Origin: Azonexaceae bacterium
Lineage (GTDB): Bacteria > Pseudomonadota > Gammaproteobacteria > Burkholderiales > Rhodocyclaceae
NCBI GenBank assembly: GCA_013335535.1
Contig: JAAXVL010000002.1
Coordinates: 372,001 to 436,000, forward strand
DNA length: 64,000 nt
Reading direction: 5' to 3'
A program made the position numbers and the translations under genes. The notes beneath the pieces are model-generated. The model did not search any database, had not been told where the DNA came from, and worked only from the letters and a program-made list of their open reading frames with translations. Positions 42,571-54,114 of this stretch are shown in pieces; position 1 is the first letter of the stretch, and the number at the start of each line of letters is the position of its first letter.

Positions 42571-45500
42571 GTGACTGCTGCGGTCGACCGCCTCGAAGAA
42601 GACAAAATCGCCCGGCTGCGCGCCCTCGACGTTGCCTCGTTCATCGTCGAGGCGCCTGCCGGGGCCGGCAAGACGGAGCTGCTGACCCAGCGCTACCTGC
42701 GCCTGCTGGCCGTGGTCGAGCATCCCGAAGAAGTGCTGGCGCTGACCTTTACCAACAAGGCGGCGACCGAAATGCGCGACCGCATTCTCGGCAGCCTGGA
42801 GCGCGCGGCGAGTGGCAATCTGCCGGCCGAGCCCCATAAACAGCTGACCTTCGGCTTGGCGCAAAAGGTACTGGCCCACAACGCGGCGCAAGGCTGGCAT
42901 CTGCTCGGCCACCCCGGCCGCCTGCGCATCACGACGCTGGACGCCCTGTGCGCCAGCCTGGCCCGGCAAATGCCCTACCTGAGCCGCTTTGGCGCCCAGC
43001 CCGGCGTTGCCGAGGATGCCGAGGCGCACTACGCGACGGCGGCGCGGCGGACGCTGGAAATGGTCGAAGCCGGCGGCGCCGATGCGGATATAGTGGCCGG
43101 GGCGCTGGCCTTCATGGACAACAACGCCGGCCGTCTGGAAAAGCTGCTCGTCGCCATGCTCGGCCGGCGCGACCAGTGGCTGCAGCACGCCTCGCGCATC
43201 GAAAGCGGGGCGATGAAGGCCGAGGTCGAGGCCGGTTTTGCGGCACTCATCGAGCGCGATCTGGCGGTTGTTGGCGAATTGCTCGACGGTCGGCTGCAAA
43301 GCCAGCTCATGCCGCTCGCGCGCTTTGCTGCGGCCAATGTGCCGGGCATGCTCGACTCCATTTTTGACTGGAATTTCCGGTTGACCGTGGGAATCGCCGA
43401 TTTGCCGCGCTGGCAGGCTGTGGCGGCCCTGCTCATGACCGGCACCGGGACGATTCGCAAGACGGTGGATAAACGCATTGGTTTCCCGGCCGACAAGGAA
43501 TTTGCCGACCAGAAAAAGGCCATGCTCGAACTGCTTGCCGAACTGCGCGGCATTGCCGGGCTCGAAGACGCGCTGGCCATGCTGGTCAAGCTGCCGCGGC
43601 CGGAATTGAGCGATGGTGAGTGGGCCACCGTCGAGTGCTTTTCTCGCCTGCTCCGGCTGGCTGCCGGGCAGTTGTGGCTGGCCTTTCAGGAAGCGGGCGA
43701 AGTCGACTTCATCGAAATCGCCGCCCGCGCCGGGCTGGCACTGGGCGACGACGAAGCGCCGACCGATCTGGCCCAGGCTCTCGATTACCGCATCCGCCAC
43801 CTGCTCGTCGACGAATTCCAGGACACCAGCCCGACCCAGGTCGAACTGATCGAAAAGCTCACGCGCGGCTGGATGCCGGACGACGGCCGGACGCTGTTCG
43901 TCGTTGGCGACCCGATGCAGTCGATCTACCGCTTCCGCAAGGCTGATGTCGGCCTGTTCCTGCGCGTTCGCGAGCGCGGCATCGGTGACATCAGGCTCGG
44001 CCACCTGCGCTTGTTCCGCAACAACCGCTCGTATCCGGGCATCGTCGATTGGGTGAACAAGGCCTTCCCGAGCATCTTCCCGGCTGCCGACAGCCCCGAG
44101 GCCGGTGCCGTGCGCTACGCCGAATCGGCGGCGACCCGGCCGGCGCGCGCCGACAGCGGCGTCGAAGTGCATCCCGTCATCGAGCGCGAAGGCAGCGATT
44201 CTGCCAGCGAAGAAGCCTGCCGCATCCTGGCCATCATCCAGCAGGCGCGCCGCGAAGCGCCGGGCGAACGCATCGCCGTCCTCGTTCGCGCCCGCAGCCA
44301 CCTCGATGCGCTCGTCGGCGAAATCCGCCGCAGCGCGCCGGAACTGCGTTTCCAGGCTGTCGACATCGAAGGGTTGGACGGTCGCCAGCATGTCCAAGAC
44401 CTGCTCACGCTGTTTTGCGCCCTGCATCACCGCGCCGACCGCGTCCATTGGCTGGCCCTGCTGCGCGCCCCGTGGTGCGGGCTCAAGCTGGCCGACCTGC
44501 ACGCGCTGGCTGCTGATGACCGGAAGTCGACGATCTGGCAGCTCATGCAGGACGAGGCTCGCCTTGCCCGCCTCTCCGAAGACGGCCGGCAACGCCTGCT
44601 ACACGTGCGCGAAGTCCTGCAACTGGCCTTCGCCGGCCGCGCCCGCCAGCACCCACGGCGCTGGCTCGAAGGCGTCTGGCTCATGCTTGGCGGGCCGCGC
44701 TGCCTCGAAGCACCGGAAGCATTGAATGACGTCGCCGCCTTCTTCAAGCTCGTCGACAAGCTCGTGGCCAGCCGCAACCTCAGTGCCGAAACGCTGGCCG
44801 CCCATGCGGCCGAGCTCTACGCGCCGTCCGATCCGCTCGGCGACGCGGTGCAGATGATGACCGTGCATAAATCAAAAGGTCTCGAGTTCGATACCGTGAT
44901 CCTGCCCGGTCTCGACCGCGGCACCGGCGGCAACGACAGCAGCCTGCTGCTCTGGGACGAAGTCGCCGGGGCCGACGGTGACGAACATCTGCTGGTCGCG
45001 CCGATGAAGCAAAAGGGCGCCGGCAACGGAGAGCCGACCGCCTACGACTTCCTAAAGAAGCTCGAAGCCGAACGCGCCGCGCATGAGGACGAACGCCTGC
45101 TCTACGTCGCTGCCACGCGCGCCATCCGCAAGCTGCATCTGCTCGGCGTGGCTGTGGCGGATGAAAAGAAGGACGACGGTCTCAAGCCGCCGGCCGCCGG
45201 CACCTTGCTCAATCTGCTCTGGCCCGGCGTCGCCCAGCCGGTTTTTGTCGCGGCGCTGGCTAGTGTCGAAGCCGTTCCGCCAGCCAGCCCGGGCATCGAC
45301 CCGGCGACCTTCGTGCCGCCGCTCGTTCGCCTGCGCGCCACCGCGCTGCCGGCCAGCCTTGGCGATCAGCCCGAAGGTCTGCGTCCGGCCGACAATCCGC
45401 TCGATCTCGAGGCGGAGGAGCATGGCCTGTCGCTTGAAGCTTCAGTCGGAACGCTGGTCCATCGCTACCTTGAATTGATGGCGAAAAACGGGCTCGAAAG

Positions 45501-45930
45501 CTGGTCGACCGCAAGGCTCGCCACGCTGCTCCCGGTCTGCCAGCGCTGGCTGCGCAGCCAGGGGCACGGCGAGGAAGAAGCGGCCAGCGAGGCGGCGGAA
45601 GTTATCGCGGCCTTGAACACGACGCTGGCCTCCGACAGCGGTCGCTGGGTGCTCGCCGAGCATCCCGAAGCCGCCGCCGAGCAGGCGTGGAGCAGCGCCG
45701 ACGGCGATGTCACGGTCAACCATGTGATCGATCGCATCTTCGTCGCCGATGCTTGCCGCTGGATCATCGATTACAAGACGGTGCGCCTGCCCGAGGCCGA
45801 GTTGCCGCTGCGCGCCGAAAGCTACCGGCCGCAGCTTGAGCGTTATGCCAGTTTGTTCGCCGAGGCCGGGTTGCCGCTCAGGCTGGCCATTTTCTTCCCG
45901 ATGCAGGGGCGGCTGATCGAATTGGCTTGA
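42571..45930 (+). CDS. addA: AddA-like UvrD/RecB-family helicase-nuclease
   Basis: An 1119-residue superfamily 1A helicase with a RecB-type nuclease, the motor of the AddAB break-resection complex. Motifs are Walker A APAGAGKTELLTQR (K34), ALTFTNKAATEMRDRI (Ia), LLVDEFQDTSPTQ (II, D414), GDPMQSIYRFRKAD (III), VHKSKGLEFDTVILP (V), RLLYVAATRA (VI), then the nuclease part VGTLVHRYLELM and VIDRIFVADACRWIIDYKT (D1067, K1069). It starts with GTG at 42571. Residues about 268-274 (NFRLTVG) are encoded by an exact dispersed motif. Together with addB this is the window's recombination-repair system. Confidence 0.92.
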   Translation: MTAAVDRLEEDKIARLRALDVASFIVEAPAGAGKTELLTQRYLRLLAVVEHPEEVLALTFTNKAATEMRDRILGSLERAASGNLPAEPHKQLTFGLAQKVLAHNAAQGWHLLGHPGRLRITTLDALCASLARQMPYLSRFGAQPGVAEDAEAHYATAARRTLEMVEAGGADADIVAGALAFMDNNAGRLEKLLVAMLGRRDQWLQHASRIESGAMKAEVEAGFAALIERDLAVVGELLDGRLQSQLMPLARFAAANVPGMLDSIFDWNFRLTVGIADLPRWQAVAALLMTGTGTIRKTVDKRIGFPADKEFADQKKAMLELLAELRGIAGLEDALAMLVKLPRPELSDGEWATVECFSRLLRLAAGQLWLAFQEAGEVDFIEIAARAGLALGDDEAPTDLAQALDYRIRHLLVDEFQDTSPTQVELIEKLTRGWMPDDGRTLFVVGDPMQSIYRFRKADVGLFLRVRERGIGDIRLGHLRLFRNNRSYPGIVDWVNKAFPSIFPAADSPEAGAVRYAESAATRPARADSGVEVHPVIEREGSDSASEEACRILAIIQQARREAPGERIAVLVRARSHLDALVGEIRRSAPELRFQAVDIEGLDGRQHVQDLLTLFCALHHRADRVHWLALLRAPWCGLKLADLHALAADDRKSTIWQLMQDEARLARLSEDGRQRLLHVREVLQLAFAGRARQHPRRWLEGVWLMLGGPRCLEAPEALNDVAAFFKLVDKLVASRNLSAETLAAHAAELYAPSDPLGDAVQMMTVHKSKGLEFDTVILPGLDRGTGGNDSSLLLWDEVAGADGDEHLLVAPMKQKGAGNGEPTAYDFLKKLEAERAAHEDERLLYVAATRAIRKLHLLGVAVADEKKDDGLKPPAAGTLLNLLWPGVAQPVFVAALASVEAVPPASPGIDPATFVPPLVRLRATALPASLGDQPEGLRPADNPLDLEAEEHGLSLEASVGTLVHRYLELMAKNGLESWSTARLATLLPVCQRWLRSQGHGEEEAASEAAEVIAALNTTLASDSGRWVLAEHPEAAAEQAWSSADGDVTVNHVIDRIFVADACRWIIDYKTVRLPEAELPLRAESYRPQLERYASLFAEAGLPLRLAIFFPMQGRLIELA
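43361..43390 (-). repeat. Dispersed tripartite motif, copy 11 (exact core)
   Basis: Exact core (43379-43390) with AAATT at 15-19 and A5 at 26-30. Inside addA, encoding FRLTV. Confidence 0.9.
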
Positions 45931-45991
45931 GCGGAGCCGTGCGCTATCGCGTCGGGGTAAGGTCGGGTATCCGCGGTGTATGCATATCGAC

Positions 45992-45997
45992 TATAAT
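45992..45997 (+). promoter_or_regulatory. Possible -10 box of the solute-binding protein gene
   Basis: A perfect TATAAT 30 bases before the ATG at 46027. No clear -35 hexamer at the right distance. Confidence 0.35.
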
Positions 45998-46026
45998 GGG
46001 GCTCCGGTCGAATTTGTGCGATAAAC

Positions 46027-46776
46027 ATGTCTCGCAGTGCGCTTGTTTTCCTCTTGTGTTGCGCGCTATCTGCCGGTCTCGGAAGCGGAGTGCTGGCGGC
46101 TGATGACGCCGCGCTACGCGTTCTGGTCCTTGAGAATGCGCCCCCCATGTCCTTTCGTGACGAGTTTGGCCAGTTGACCGGTTTCAGTGTCGAGATCGCC
46201 CGGGCGGTCTGCCACGAAATGCGCGTCAATTGCGCCTTCGATGTCGTCACGCAAAGCGCAATGCTCCCCACCATAAGCCAGGGCAAGGCCGACATCGCCG
46301 CTGCTGGCCTGCTCGAAACGCCGGAGCGGCGCGTCAAGGTACTGTTCGCCAAGCCCTATTACCGGTCGATTTCGCTGTGGCTGGCGCCTTCGGGCGTTAC
46401 CCCGGGGCAGGCCGGTGTCAAGGTGGCCGTTGTCGGCGGCTCGGCCCAGGACGCTTATGGCCGCAAGCAGGGCTGGGACATGCATCCGGTTGCCACCCAT
46501 GGCGACCTCGGTGCTCCACTCCTTTCCGGCGAGGCGCAGGCCGTGCTGGTGCCGATGATCTCTGCTCTCAGTCTGCAGAAAAACGAGGCATTCCGGCAAC
46601 TGGGCCTGGCGACGACGGTGCTGCAGGCCCCCGAACTGAGCGGCGATGCCTCGTTTGGCATTTCGCCCTTCCGGCCGGAATTGCAGAAAGAAATTAACGC
46701 GGCGCTTGATCGCATCAAGCGCAATGGGACGTATGATCGGATCAATTCCCGGTTTTTACCTTTTCGGGTGAGTTGA
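46027..46776 (+). CDS. Periplasmic solute-binding protein, family 3
   Basis: A 249-residue SBP_bac_3 protein. The signal peptide (about 1-24, SAGLGSGVLA) is followed by LRVLVLENAPPMSFRDEFGQLTGFSVEIARAV, then IAAAGLLETPERRVKVLFAKPYY and the final RIKRNGTYDRINSRF. The family binds amino acids or similar small polar ligands. No ABC permease is nearby. A diguanylate cyclase starts 52 bases later, so it may act as an orphan sensor input; that link is inference only. Confidence 0.85.
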   Translation: MSRSALVFLLCCALSAGLGSGVLAADDAALRVLVLENAPPMSFRDEFGQLTGFSVEIARAVCHEMRVNCAFDVVTQSAMLPTISQGKADIAAAGLLETPERRVKVLFAKPYYRSISLWLAPSGVTPGQAGVKVAVVGGSAQDAYGRKQGWDMHPVATHGDLGAPLLSGEAQAVLVPMISALSLQKNEAFRQLGLATTVLQAPELSGDASFGISPFRPELQKEINAALDRIKRNGTYDRINSRFLPFRVS

Positions 46777-46828
46777 TGCCAGTTATCTCCGAGGTTCCAG
46801 TCCGCTATTCTGCGGCAGGTGGCTTGCC

Positions 46829-48142
46829 ATGATCAGGTCGCTCCAGGCGATCCAGGCCGGTCGGGCCTTTGCCCTGCTGGCGGCTCTTTTCGTGGCAGCC
46901 TTCGGGGCCGCTGTCGTGCTGCTTGCGCTCGATCAGCAACGTGTCATCGAGGCCACCAGCCGCCTGCAGGATCAGACTGTGCCGGAAATCATCCGTTTCC
47001 AGCGGCTGGCCAGGAATCTCGAGCAGCTCCGCCAGGAAGGCGAGCGCATCTTCGCCGTCAGTTCGCACGCCTCGCGGCAGCAGTCGATGTTCGTCGTGAC
47101 GCTGATCGCCAGCCATCCGAGCATTCTCGAACACCCGGGCGCCGCCCAGTTGGCGCGTGAAACCGAGCAGTTTCTCGGGGAGGTCGTGCGTCAGTCGATT
47201 GCCGACGATCGCCGCCCGGCTACCCGCTACGACGAGTGGCAGCGTCTTGCGGCGCGTCTGGGCATGCAGGTCGATGACGTGTCGATCCAGGGGATCAATC
47301 TGGCCAACAACGATCTTGTGGTCGCGACGAGTGCGATGAAGCTGGCGCGGTCCAAGCTGATGATGGCGTTGATTCTGGTCGGCGTCTTCCTGCTTGGTTT
47401 CATGATTCTCGTTCGTCGTCATCTGATTCAGCCCCTCCAGCAGATCAACCTCGCCCTGTCGACGCTGAGCGCCGACCGCCCGGCACCCGACTTCAAACCG
47501 TCGACGATGCTCGAAATCCAGGCCGTCGAGGAATCCATCCTTGAACACCATGCGCTGCTCATCCAGAACGACGAAACCCGCCAGGTGCTGGAAAAACTGG
47601 CCAACAAGGATGGCCTGACCGGGCTCATGAACCGCCGTCATTTCATGCAGTCGGCCGAAGTCGAGTTGCAGCGCGCCCAGCGCTATCGCCGGCCGGTCAC
47701 GGTGGCGATGGCCGATCTCGATTTCTTCAAGAAGCTCAACGACACCTACGGCCATGCGGCCGGCGACGCCATGTTGCGTGCCTTTGCCGATCTGGTTCAG
47801 GACACCTTACGCCAGTCCGATCTGGTCTGTCGGTATGGTGGCGAGGAGTTCGCCTTCCTTTTCCCGGAAATCGGGCCGGCCGAGACGCAAAAACTGGCCG
47901 AACGACTGCGCGCCCGTTGTGATGCGATGGAGGTGTCTTTGCCCGATGGGCGCGTGATCAAGGCCACGGTCAGCATCGGCCTGGCCGACGCCAGCGAATG
48001 CCCCATCGAAATTGCCCTCAAGCGTGCCGATGAGGCGCTCTACGAGGCCAAACGCCTCGGCCGCAACCGCGTTGAGCTCTCCGGCCCGCCGGTGCCGGCG
48101 ACCGACAGCGAGCCGGACATGCGGACAGCCAGGCTGTTCTGA
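46829..48142 (+). CDS. Membrane diguanylate cyclase (GGDEF)
   Basis: A 437-residue c-di-GMP synthase. TM1 (about 14-35) and TM2 (about 175-195) enclose a helical periplasmic sensor. A HAMP-like segment (about 196-245) and coiled coil lead to the GGDEF domain (about 265-425) with DGLTGLMNRRHF, DLDFFKKLNDTYGH and the active-site loop RYGGEEFAFLFPE. RQSD lies five residues before GGEEF, so the inhibitory I-site (RxxD) is intact and product feedback is expected. It lies between a solute-binding protein and a secreted SRPBCC protein, all in one direction. Confidence 0.92.
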   Translation: MIRSLQAIQAGRAFALLAALFVAAFGAAVVLLALDQQRVIEATSRLQDQTVPEIIRFQRLARNLEQLRQEGERIFAVSSHASRQQSMFVVTLIASHPSILEHPGAAQLARETEQFLGEVVRQSIADDRRPATRYDEWQRLAARLGMQVDDVSIQGINLANNDLVVATSAMKLARSKLMMALILVGVFLLGFMILVRRHLIQPLQQINLALSTLSADRPAPDFKPSTMLEIQAVEESILEHHALLIQNDETRQVLEKLANKDGLTGLMNRRHFMQSAEVELQRAQRYRRPVTVAMADLDFFKKLNDTYGHAAGDAMLRAFADLVQDTLRQSDLVCRYGGEEFAFLFPEIGPAETQKLAERLRARCDAMEVSLPDGRVIKATVSIGLADASECPIEIALKRADEALYEAKRLGRNRVELSGPPVPATDSEPDMRTARLF

Positions 48143-48144
48143 GC

Positions 48145-48726
48145 ATGTCTGCCGGCATCTGCCGATTTTTTGCCCTCTTCTTCCTGATGTTCGGCCTGCC
48201 GGTGCTGGCCGCCGAGCCGCCGGCGGGCGGGCTGGCCGATGACGACGTCGAGGTCGATTATCGCGACGGCACGTATTACGCCACCCTGGCTTTCCTGGTT
48301 GCCGCCTCGCCGGCCGTCACCATCGATGTACTGACCGATTTCAATCACATGGTCGGTGTCGTGCCCAATCTGCTGAGCAGCCAGATTGTCTCGCGCAAGG
48401 ACAACGTTTTTGTCATCAAGCAGCGCGGCAAAGCCGATTTTGGCCCGTTTTCCTTCCCCTTCGAGTCGCTGCGTCAGGTCGAACTGCTTCCCGACGGGCG
48501 AATACTCGGTCGCGCCCTGGGCGGTTCGACGAAGCACATGCGCAGCGAGCTCCGGGTTCAGGCACAGGGGCGTGGCGCCCGCGTCGATTACCAGATCGAG
48601 GTTGTTCCGGATCGCTGGCTGCCGTCCAGCCTGGGCGTTTCATTCATGCGCCACGAAATGGCCGAGCAGTTCACGGCCCTGATCCACGAAATGGAACGCC
48701 GTCAGGCGCTCGTCAAAGGGCGCTGA
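48145..48726 (+). CDS. Secreted SRPBCC (START/polyketide-cyclase-like) protein
   Basis: A 193-residue exported protein with a signal peptide (about 1-22, MFGLPVLAA). The mature part has the START-like pattern AFLVAASPAVTIDVLTDFNHMVGVVPNLLSSQIV and RADFGPFSF..., ending in a long C-terminal helix (MRHEMAEQFTALIHEMERRQA). Such folds bind hydrophobic ligands in a deep pocket. It begins 2 bases after the cyclase stop and is probably co-transcribed. Role unknown. Confidence 0.75.
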   Translation: MSAGICRFFALFFLMFGLPVLAAEPPAGGLADDDVEVDYRDGTYYATLAFLVAASPAVTIDVLTDFNHMVGVVPNLLSSQIVSRKDNVFVIKQRGKADFGPFSFPFESLRQVELLPDGRILGRALGGSTKHMRSELRVQAQGRGARVDYQIEVVPDRWLPSSLGVSFMRHEMAEQFTALIHEMERRQALVKGR

Positions 48727-48727
48727 C

Positions 48728-49102
48728 TCAGGGCCAGAGCAGACATACCCAGACGGCGGCGGCGTTGAGCAGGCTGAGCAGCACGGCGGCGCTGCCCATG
48801 TCCTTGGCTCGCTTGGCCAGTTCGCTCTTTTCAGGCGACGCTTTGTCGACGACGGCCTCCAGCGCCGAGTTGATGATTTCGACGATCAGAATCAGCACGA
48901 TGCTGCCGACCATCAGGGCTCGTTCCATGCCAGTTTTGCCGAAGTAAAACGCCAGCGGAAGGGCGATGGCGGCAAGCAGGATTTCCTGGCGAAAGGCAGC
49001 CTCGTTCCGCCACGCTGCCAGCAGGCCGTCGCGCGAATAGCCAAGGGCGTTGATGAGCCGGCGCAGGCCTGTTTTGCCCTTGAGTCCGGCGGCGTCACTC
49101 AT
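48728..49102 (-). CDS. dgkA: Diacylglycerol kinase (prokaryotic, DgkA type)
   Basis: A 124-residue three-helix membrane enzyme phosphorylating diacylglycerol with ATP to recycle lipid from membrane-derived glycan and LPS synthesis. Signatures are RRLINALGYSRDGLLAAWRNEAAFRQE, VEIINSALEAVVDK (active-site Glu, Asn) and KRAKDMGSAAVLLS. The ATG at 49102 gives the family length; a longer frame to 49222 would run through a dispersed motif and the uvrA end. It converges with the SRPBCC gene, with only one base between the two stops. Confidence 0.92.
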   Translation of the reverse strand: MSDAAGLKGKTGLRRLINALGYSRDGLLAAWRNEAAFRQEILLAAIALPLAFYFGKTGMERALMVGSIVLILIVEIINSALEAVVDKASPEKSELAKRAKDMGSAAVLLSLLNAAAVWVCLLWP

Positions 49103-49122
49103 CGCTGGGCGCCAGTATTTCG

Positions 49123-49152
49123 ATTTTGGCCATTTTTTCCGGTTGACCGTGG
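49123..49152 (-). repeat. Dispersed tripartite motif, copy 12 (exact core)
   Basis: Exact core (49141-49152), A6 at 15-20, AAAA at 26-29 and GAAAT at 32. Intergenic, between uvrA and dgkA. Confidence 0.95.
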
Positions 49153-49167
49153 AATCATCGTTTCGGG

Positions 49168-51990
<2,823 letters not shown>

Positions 51991-52030
51991 CGCTGTTTTT
52001 TCGGTATTTGGGGAAGGGGAAACTATACGC

Positions 52031-52055
52031 AAAAAAGCCGGGTTCGCCCCGGCTT
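52031..52055 (-). terminator. Terminator of the spherulin-4-like gene
   Basis: On the minus strand AAGCCGGG and CCCGGCTT pair across a short loop and are followed by a T-run; it stands between the spherulin-like stop and the uvrA start. Confidence 0.75.
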
Positions 52056-52089
52056 CGTTTGCTGCGGACCAAAAATCGGGCTGCTGTAT

Positions 52090-52938
52090 TCAGCTGGGTC
52101 GCCGCCAGCGGGCCACCCCGGCGACCAGCCCGAGGCCGGCCAGCAGCATGGCCCACTGGTCCGCTTCGGGTACCGCGCTGATCGCCTGCACGGCCGCTAC
52201 CTGTGCTTCCCAGTAGGCCGGCAGACCATTCCACTCGTTGGCGCTCACGCCGCGGTCGTTCACGTAGATGTAGCCGAACTTGTGGCTGGCGGCATAGGCA
52301 ACCTGCTGTTCCATCAGGCTTTTGCTGCCGTTGATGACCAGCATGCCGAAATGGTCGGGGCTGTAATTGGCCATGTAGGCCGGCGGACTGAAGGTGGATA
52401 GCTTGGTTGCCGGATCCTCGTAGATCACCGTGCTGTTGAACAGCTTGAGATAGGCTTCGTTCGGCGTGGTGCCCGGATTGGCCATCAGTGACAGGGCGCT
52501 GTTTTTCAGGTGGGCGTAACCCGTGACGAGGCTGTAGTAGGGCAGGCCTGCGATGCTGGTGCTTGTTTCGTCGAAAAACAGCCCGTCGACGGGGTACCAG
52601 TTGGCGTATTTGTCGATATCGGTTTTGACCGCGAGCAGGCTGCGCTGGCCCCAGTCGGTACTGACGTAACCGAGGACCGTGCCGCCGGCGGCCTTGAAGG
52701 CACTGATCGCCGAGCCGAAATTCGGGTCGTAGGTAGCGCCAGGGCCGGAATCGGGATTGATGATGGCCGTGACCGGGACTTTGCTGGCGGCATCGGTCAG
52801 CCGTGCCCAGTCGGTGGCGCCGCTGCCGCCCGGATAGAAATAGGCTGGAACGAGCAGACCAGGCGCGTTTTCGGCAGCGACCGGCAGCCCCGGCGCCGCG
52901 CAAGCGGTGAGCAATATCAGGCGATGAATGAGGTGCAT
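52090..52938 (-). CDS. Spherulation-specific family 4-like secreted protein with PEP-CTERM anchor
   Basis: A 282-residue protein. Signal peptide ([22 protein letters not shown]), a Spherulin4/glycosidase-114-like TIM-barrel domain ([67 protein letters not shown]) and a PEP-CTERM-like tail ([18 protein letters not shown], then ARWRRPS). The family is related to polysaccharide hydrolases, so it may act on exopolysaccharide and be anchored by exosortase. The ATG at 52938 was chosen because it gives a normal signal peptide; 15 more codons are open upstream. The tail begins with PEA instead of PEP. Confidence 0.82.
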   Translation of the reverse strand: MHLIHRLILLTACAAPGLPVAAENAPGLLVPAYFYPGGSGATDWARLTDAASKVPVTAIINPDSGPGATYDPNFGSAISAFKAAGGTVLGYVSTDWGQRSLLAVKTDIDKYANWYPVDGLFFDETSTSIAGLPYYSLVTGYAHLKNSALSLMANPGTTPNEAYLKLFNSTVIYEDPATKLSTFSPPAYMANYSPDHFGMLVINGSKSLMEQQVAYAASHKFGYIYVNDRGVSANEWNGLPAYWEAQVAAVQAISAVPEADQWAMLLAGLGLVAGVARWRRPS

Positions 52939-53037
52939 GAGGAAGTTTTCCGCTTCGTGGTGATCGATACAGTATAACTTCAATATGACTTTGGTATTTA
53001 TGCGGACTGCCTAAGTCGCCCCGTGCTCGGGAACTCG

Positions 53038-53067
53038 CCACGGTCAACCGGGAAAAATGACGAATTT
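53038..53067 (+). repeat. Dispersed tripartite motif, copy 13 (exact core)
   Basis: Exact core with A5 at 16-20 and AATTTT at 26-31, in the divergent intergenic region between the spherulin-like and Mrr-like genes. Confidence 0.9.
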
Positions 53068-53161
53068 TGAAGTGCTGACGACGAATCGTTTTGTGACGGC
53101 GCTTGCCGCGCCGCGCACTTGCCATCAAAATATGCGCCAAACATTATTTGTGGATTTATTG

Positions 53162-53968
53162 ATGGCACGGAAAGCGCGATCGTCGCTTGAGGAGGTAATC
53201 GATCTGGCGGCGAATCTCCCCTGGCAGATCGGTGGCCTGCTGGCCTTGCTCGCGTACTGGATCTTTCACGACCTGGCCGCATGGATGGTTCACGGCAAAG
53301 GCGTCGATGCCGATCTGGCCGGCTTCCCTCAGTACATCGTTCCCGGGTTGCTGTTGATTGTTGCCCTAATTTCCTTCGTCCGTCGCCGGCAGGCCGAGCC
53401 GGTGGAGGTGGTGAGCCCGACCTCGGATGCGTTGGCGCGGATGAGTGTTCACGACTTCGAAAAACTGGTTGCCGAGGGTTTCCGGCGCGAGGGATTTCTT
53501 GTCGTCGAGCGGACCGGCACCAAGCATCTGGGCTGTGTTGACCTCGAACTGTTCATGGGGCGCGACCGCTATCTCGTGCAATGCCGCCGTTGGAAGGAAA
53601 AAACGGTCGATGTCATTGCTGTACGCGAGTTGGCAGCCGCTATCTGCGCCGAGCGGGCCGTCGGCGGTTTCATCGTGGCCTCCGGGCGGTTTTCCGACGA
53701 GGCGAGAAAAACCGCGCTGGGACGCTCGATTCGCGTTGTGCCGGCCGATTCCTTGCGGCGGCTGATCAAGAAAGTGATCGCGTCGAGTTCCGGCGAAGTC
53801 ACCGTTTCCCCGATGTTTTCGCGGCGCCGCCACGACCCGGCGCCGCCGGCCTGTCCGAAGTGCGGCAAGGTGATGATGCCGCGCACGAAAAAGCAGAACG
53901 GAACTGTCGTCCAGCTGGACTGGGGCTGCACCAGTTTTCCGGCGTGCACGGGTAGCCGCGAAATCTAA
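53162..53968 (+). CDS. Membrane-anchored Mrr-type restriction endonuclease-like protein with zinc finger
   Basis: A 268-residue protein with two N-terminal membrane helices (about 20-38 and 57-74), a restriction-endonuclease/Mrr_cat domain (about 95-215: MSVHDFEKLVAEGFRREGF, GCVDLELFMGRDRYLVQCRRW with the D...QxR-type core, IVASGRFSDEA) and a C-terminal topoisomerase-type C4 zinc finger (CPKCGKVMMPR...GCTSFPACTG). The expected QxK is QCR here. Such proteins are often annotated as restriction endonucleases of unknown specificity. The start at 53162 is preferred; a longer frame opens at 53057 but crosses a dispersed motif. Confidence 0.8.
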   Translation: MARKARSSLEEVIDLAANLPWQIGGLLALLAYWIFHDLAAWMVHGKGVDADLAGFPQYIVPGLLLIVALISFVRRRQAEPVEVVSPTSDALARMSVHDFEKLVAEGFRREGFLVVERTGTKHLGCVDLELFMGRDRYLVQCRRWKEKTVDVIAVRELAAAICAERAVGGFIVASGRFSDEARKTALGRSIRVVPADSLRRLIKKVIASSSGEVTVSPMFSRRRHDPAPPACPKCGKVMMPRTKKQNGTVVQLDWGCTSFPACTGSREI

Positions 53969-54026
53969 CGCCGGCGCAGCTTGGCTGGCTGCGGAACAGC
54001 CGTTTTCAGCGGGCGCTCAGCTTTCG

Positions 54027-54056
54027 ATTTTGGCCGTTTTTTCCGGTTGACCGTGG
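54027..54056 (-). repeat. Dispersed tripartite motif, copy 14 (exact core)
   Basis: Exact core (54045-54056), A6 at 15-20, AAAA at 26-29 and GAAAG at 32. Intergenic, 60 bases before the MFS gene. Confidence 0.95.
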
Positions 54057-54114
54057 GCCTCGCCGAGTCGCGATGGTGCCTCGCCAAACCTGCTAATATT
54101 GTTGCTTCGCTGCA

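Noticed and set aside
45710-45721. TCACGGTCAACC in addA, 11 of 12 core bases
   Set aside because: No A/T tracts follow at 15-20 or 26-30, and the segment encodes the conserved VTVNHVIDRIF of the nuclease domain, so it is probably chance.
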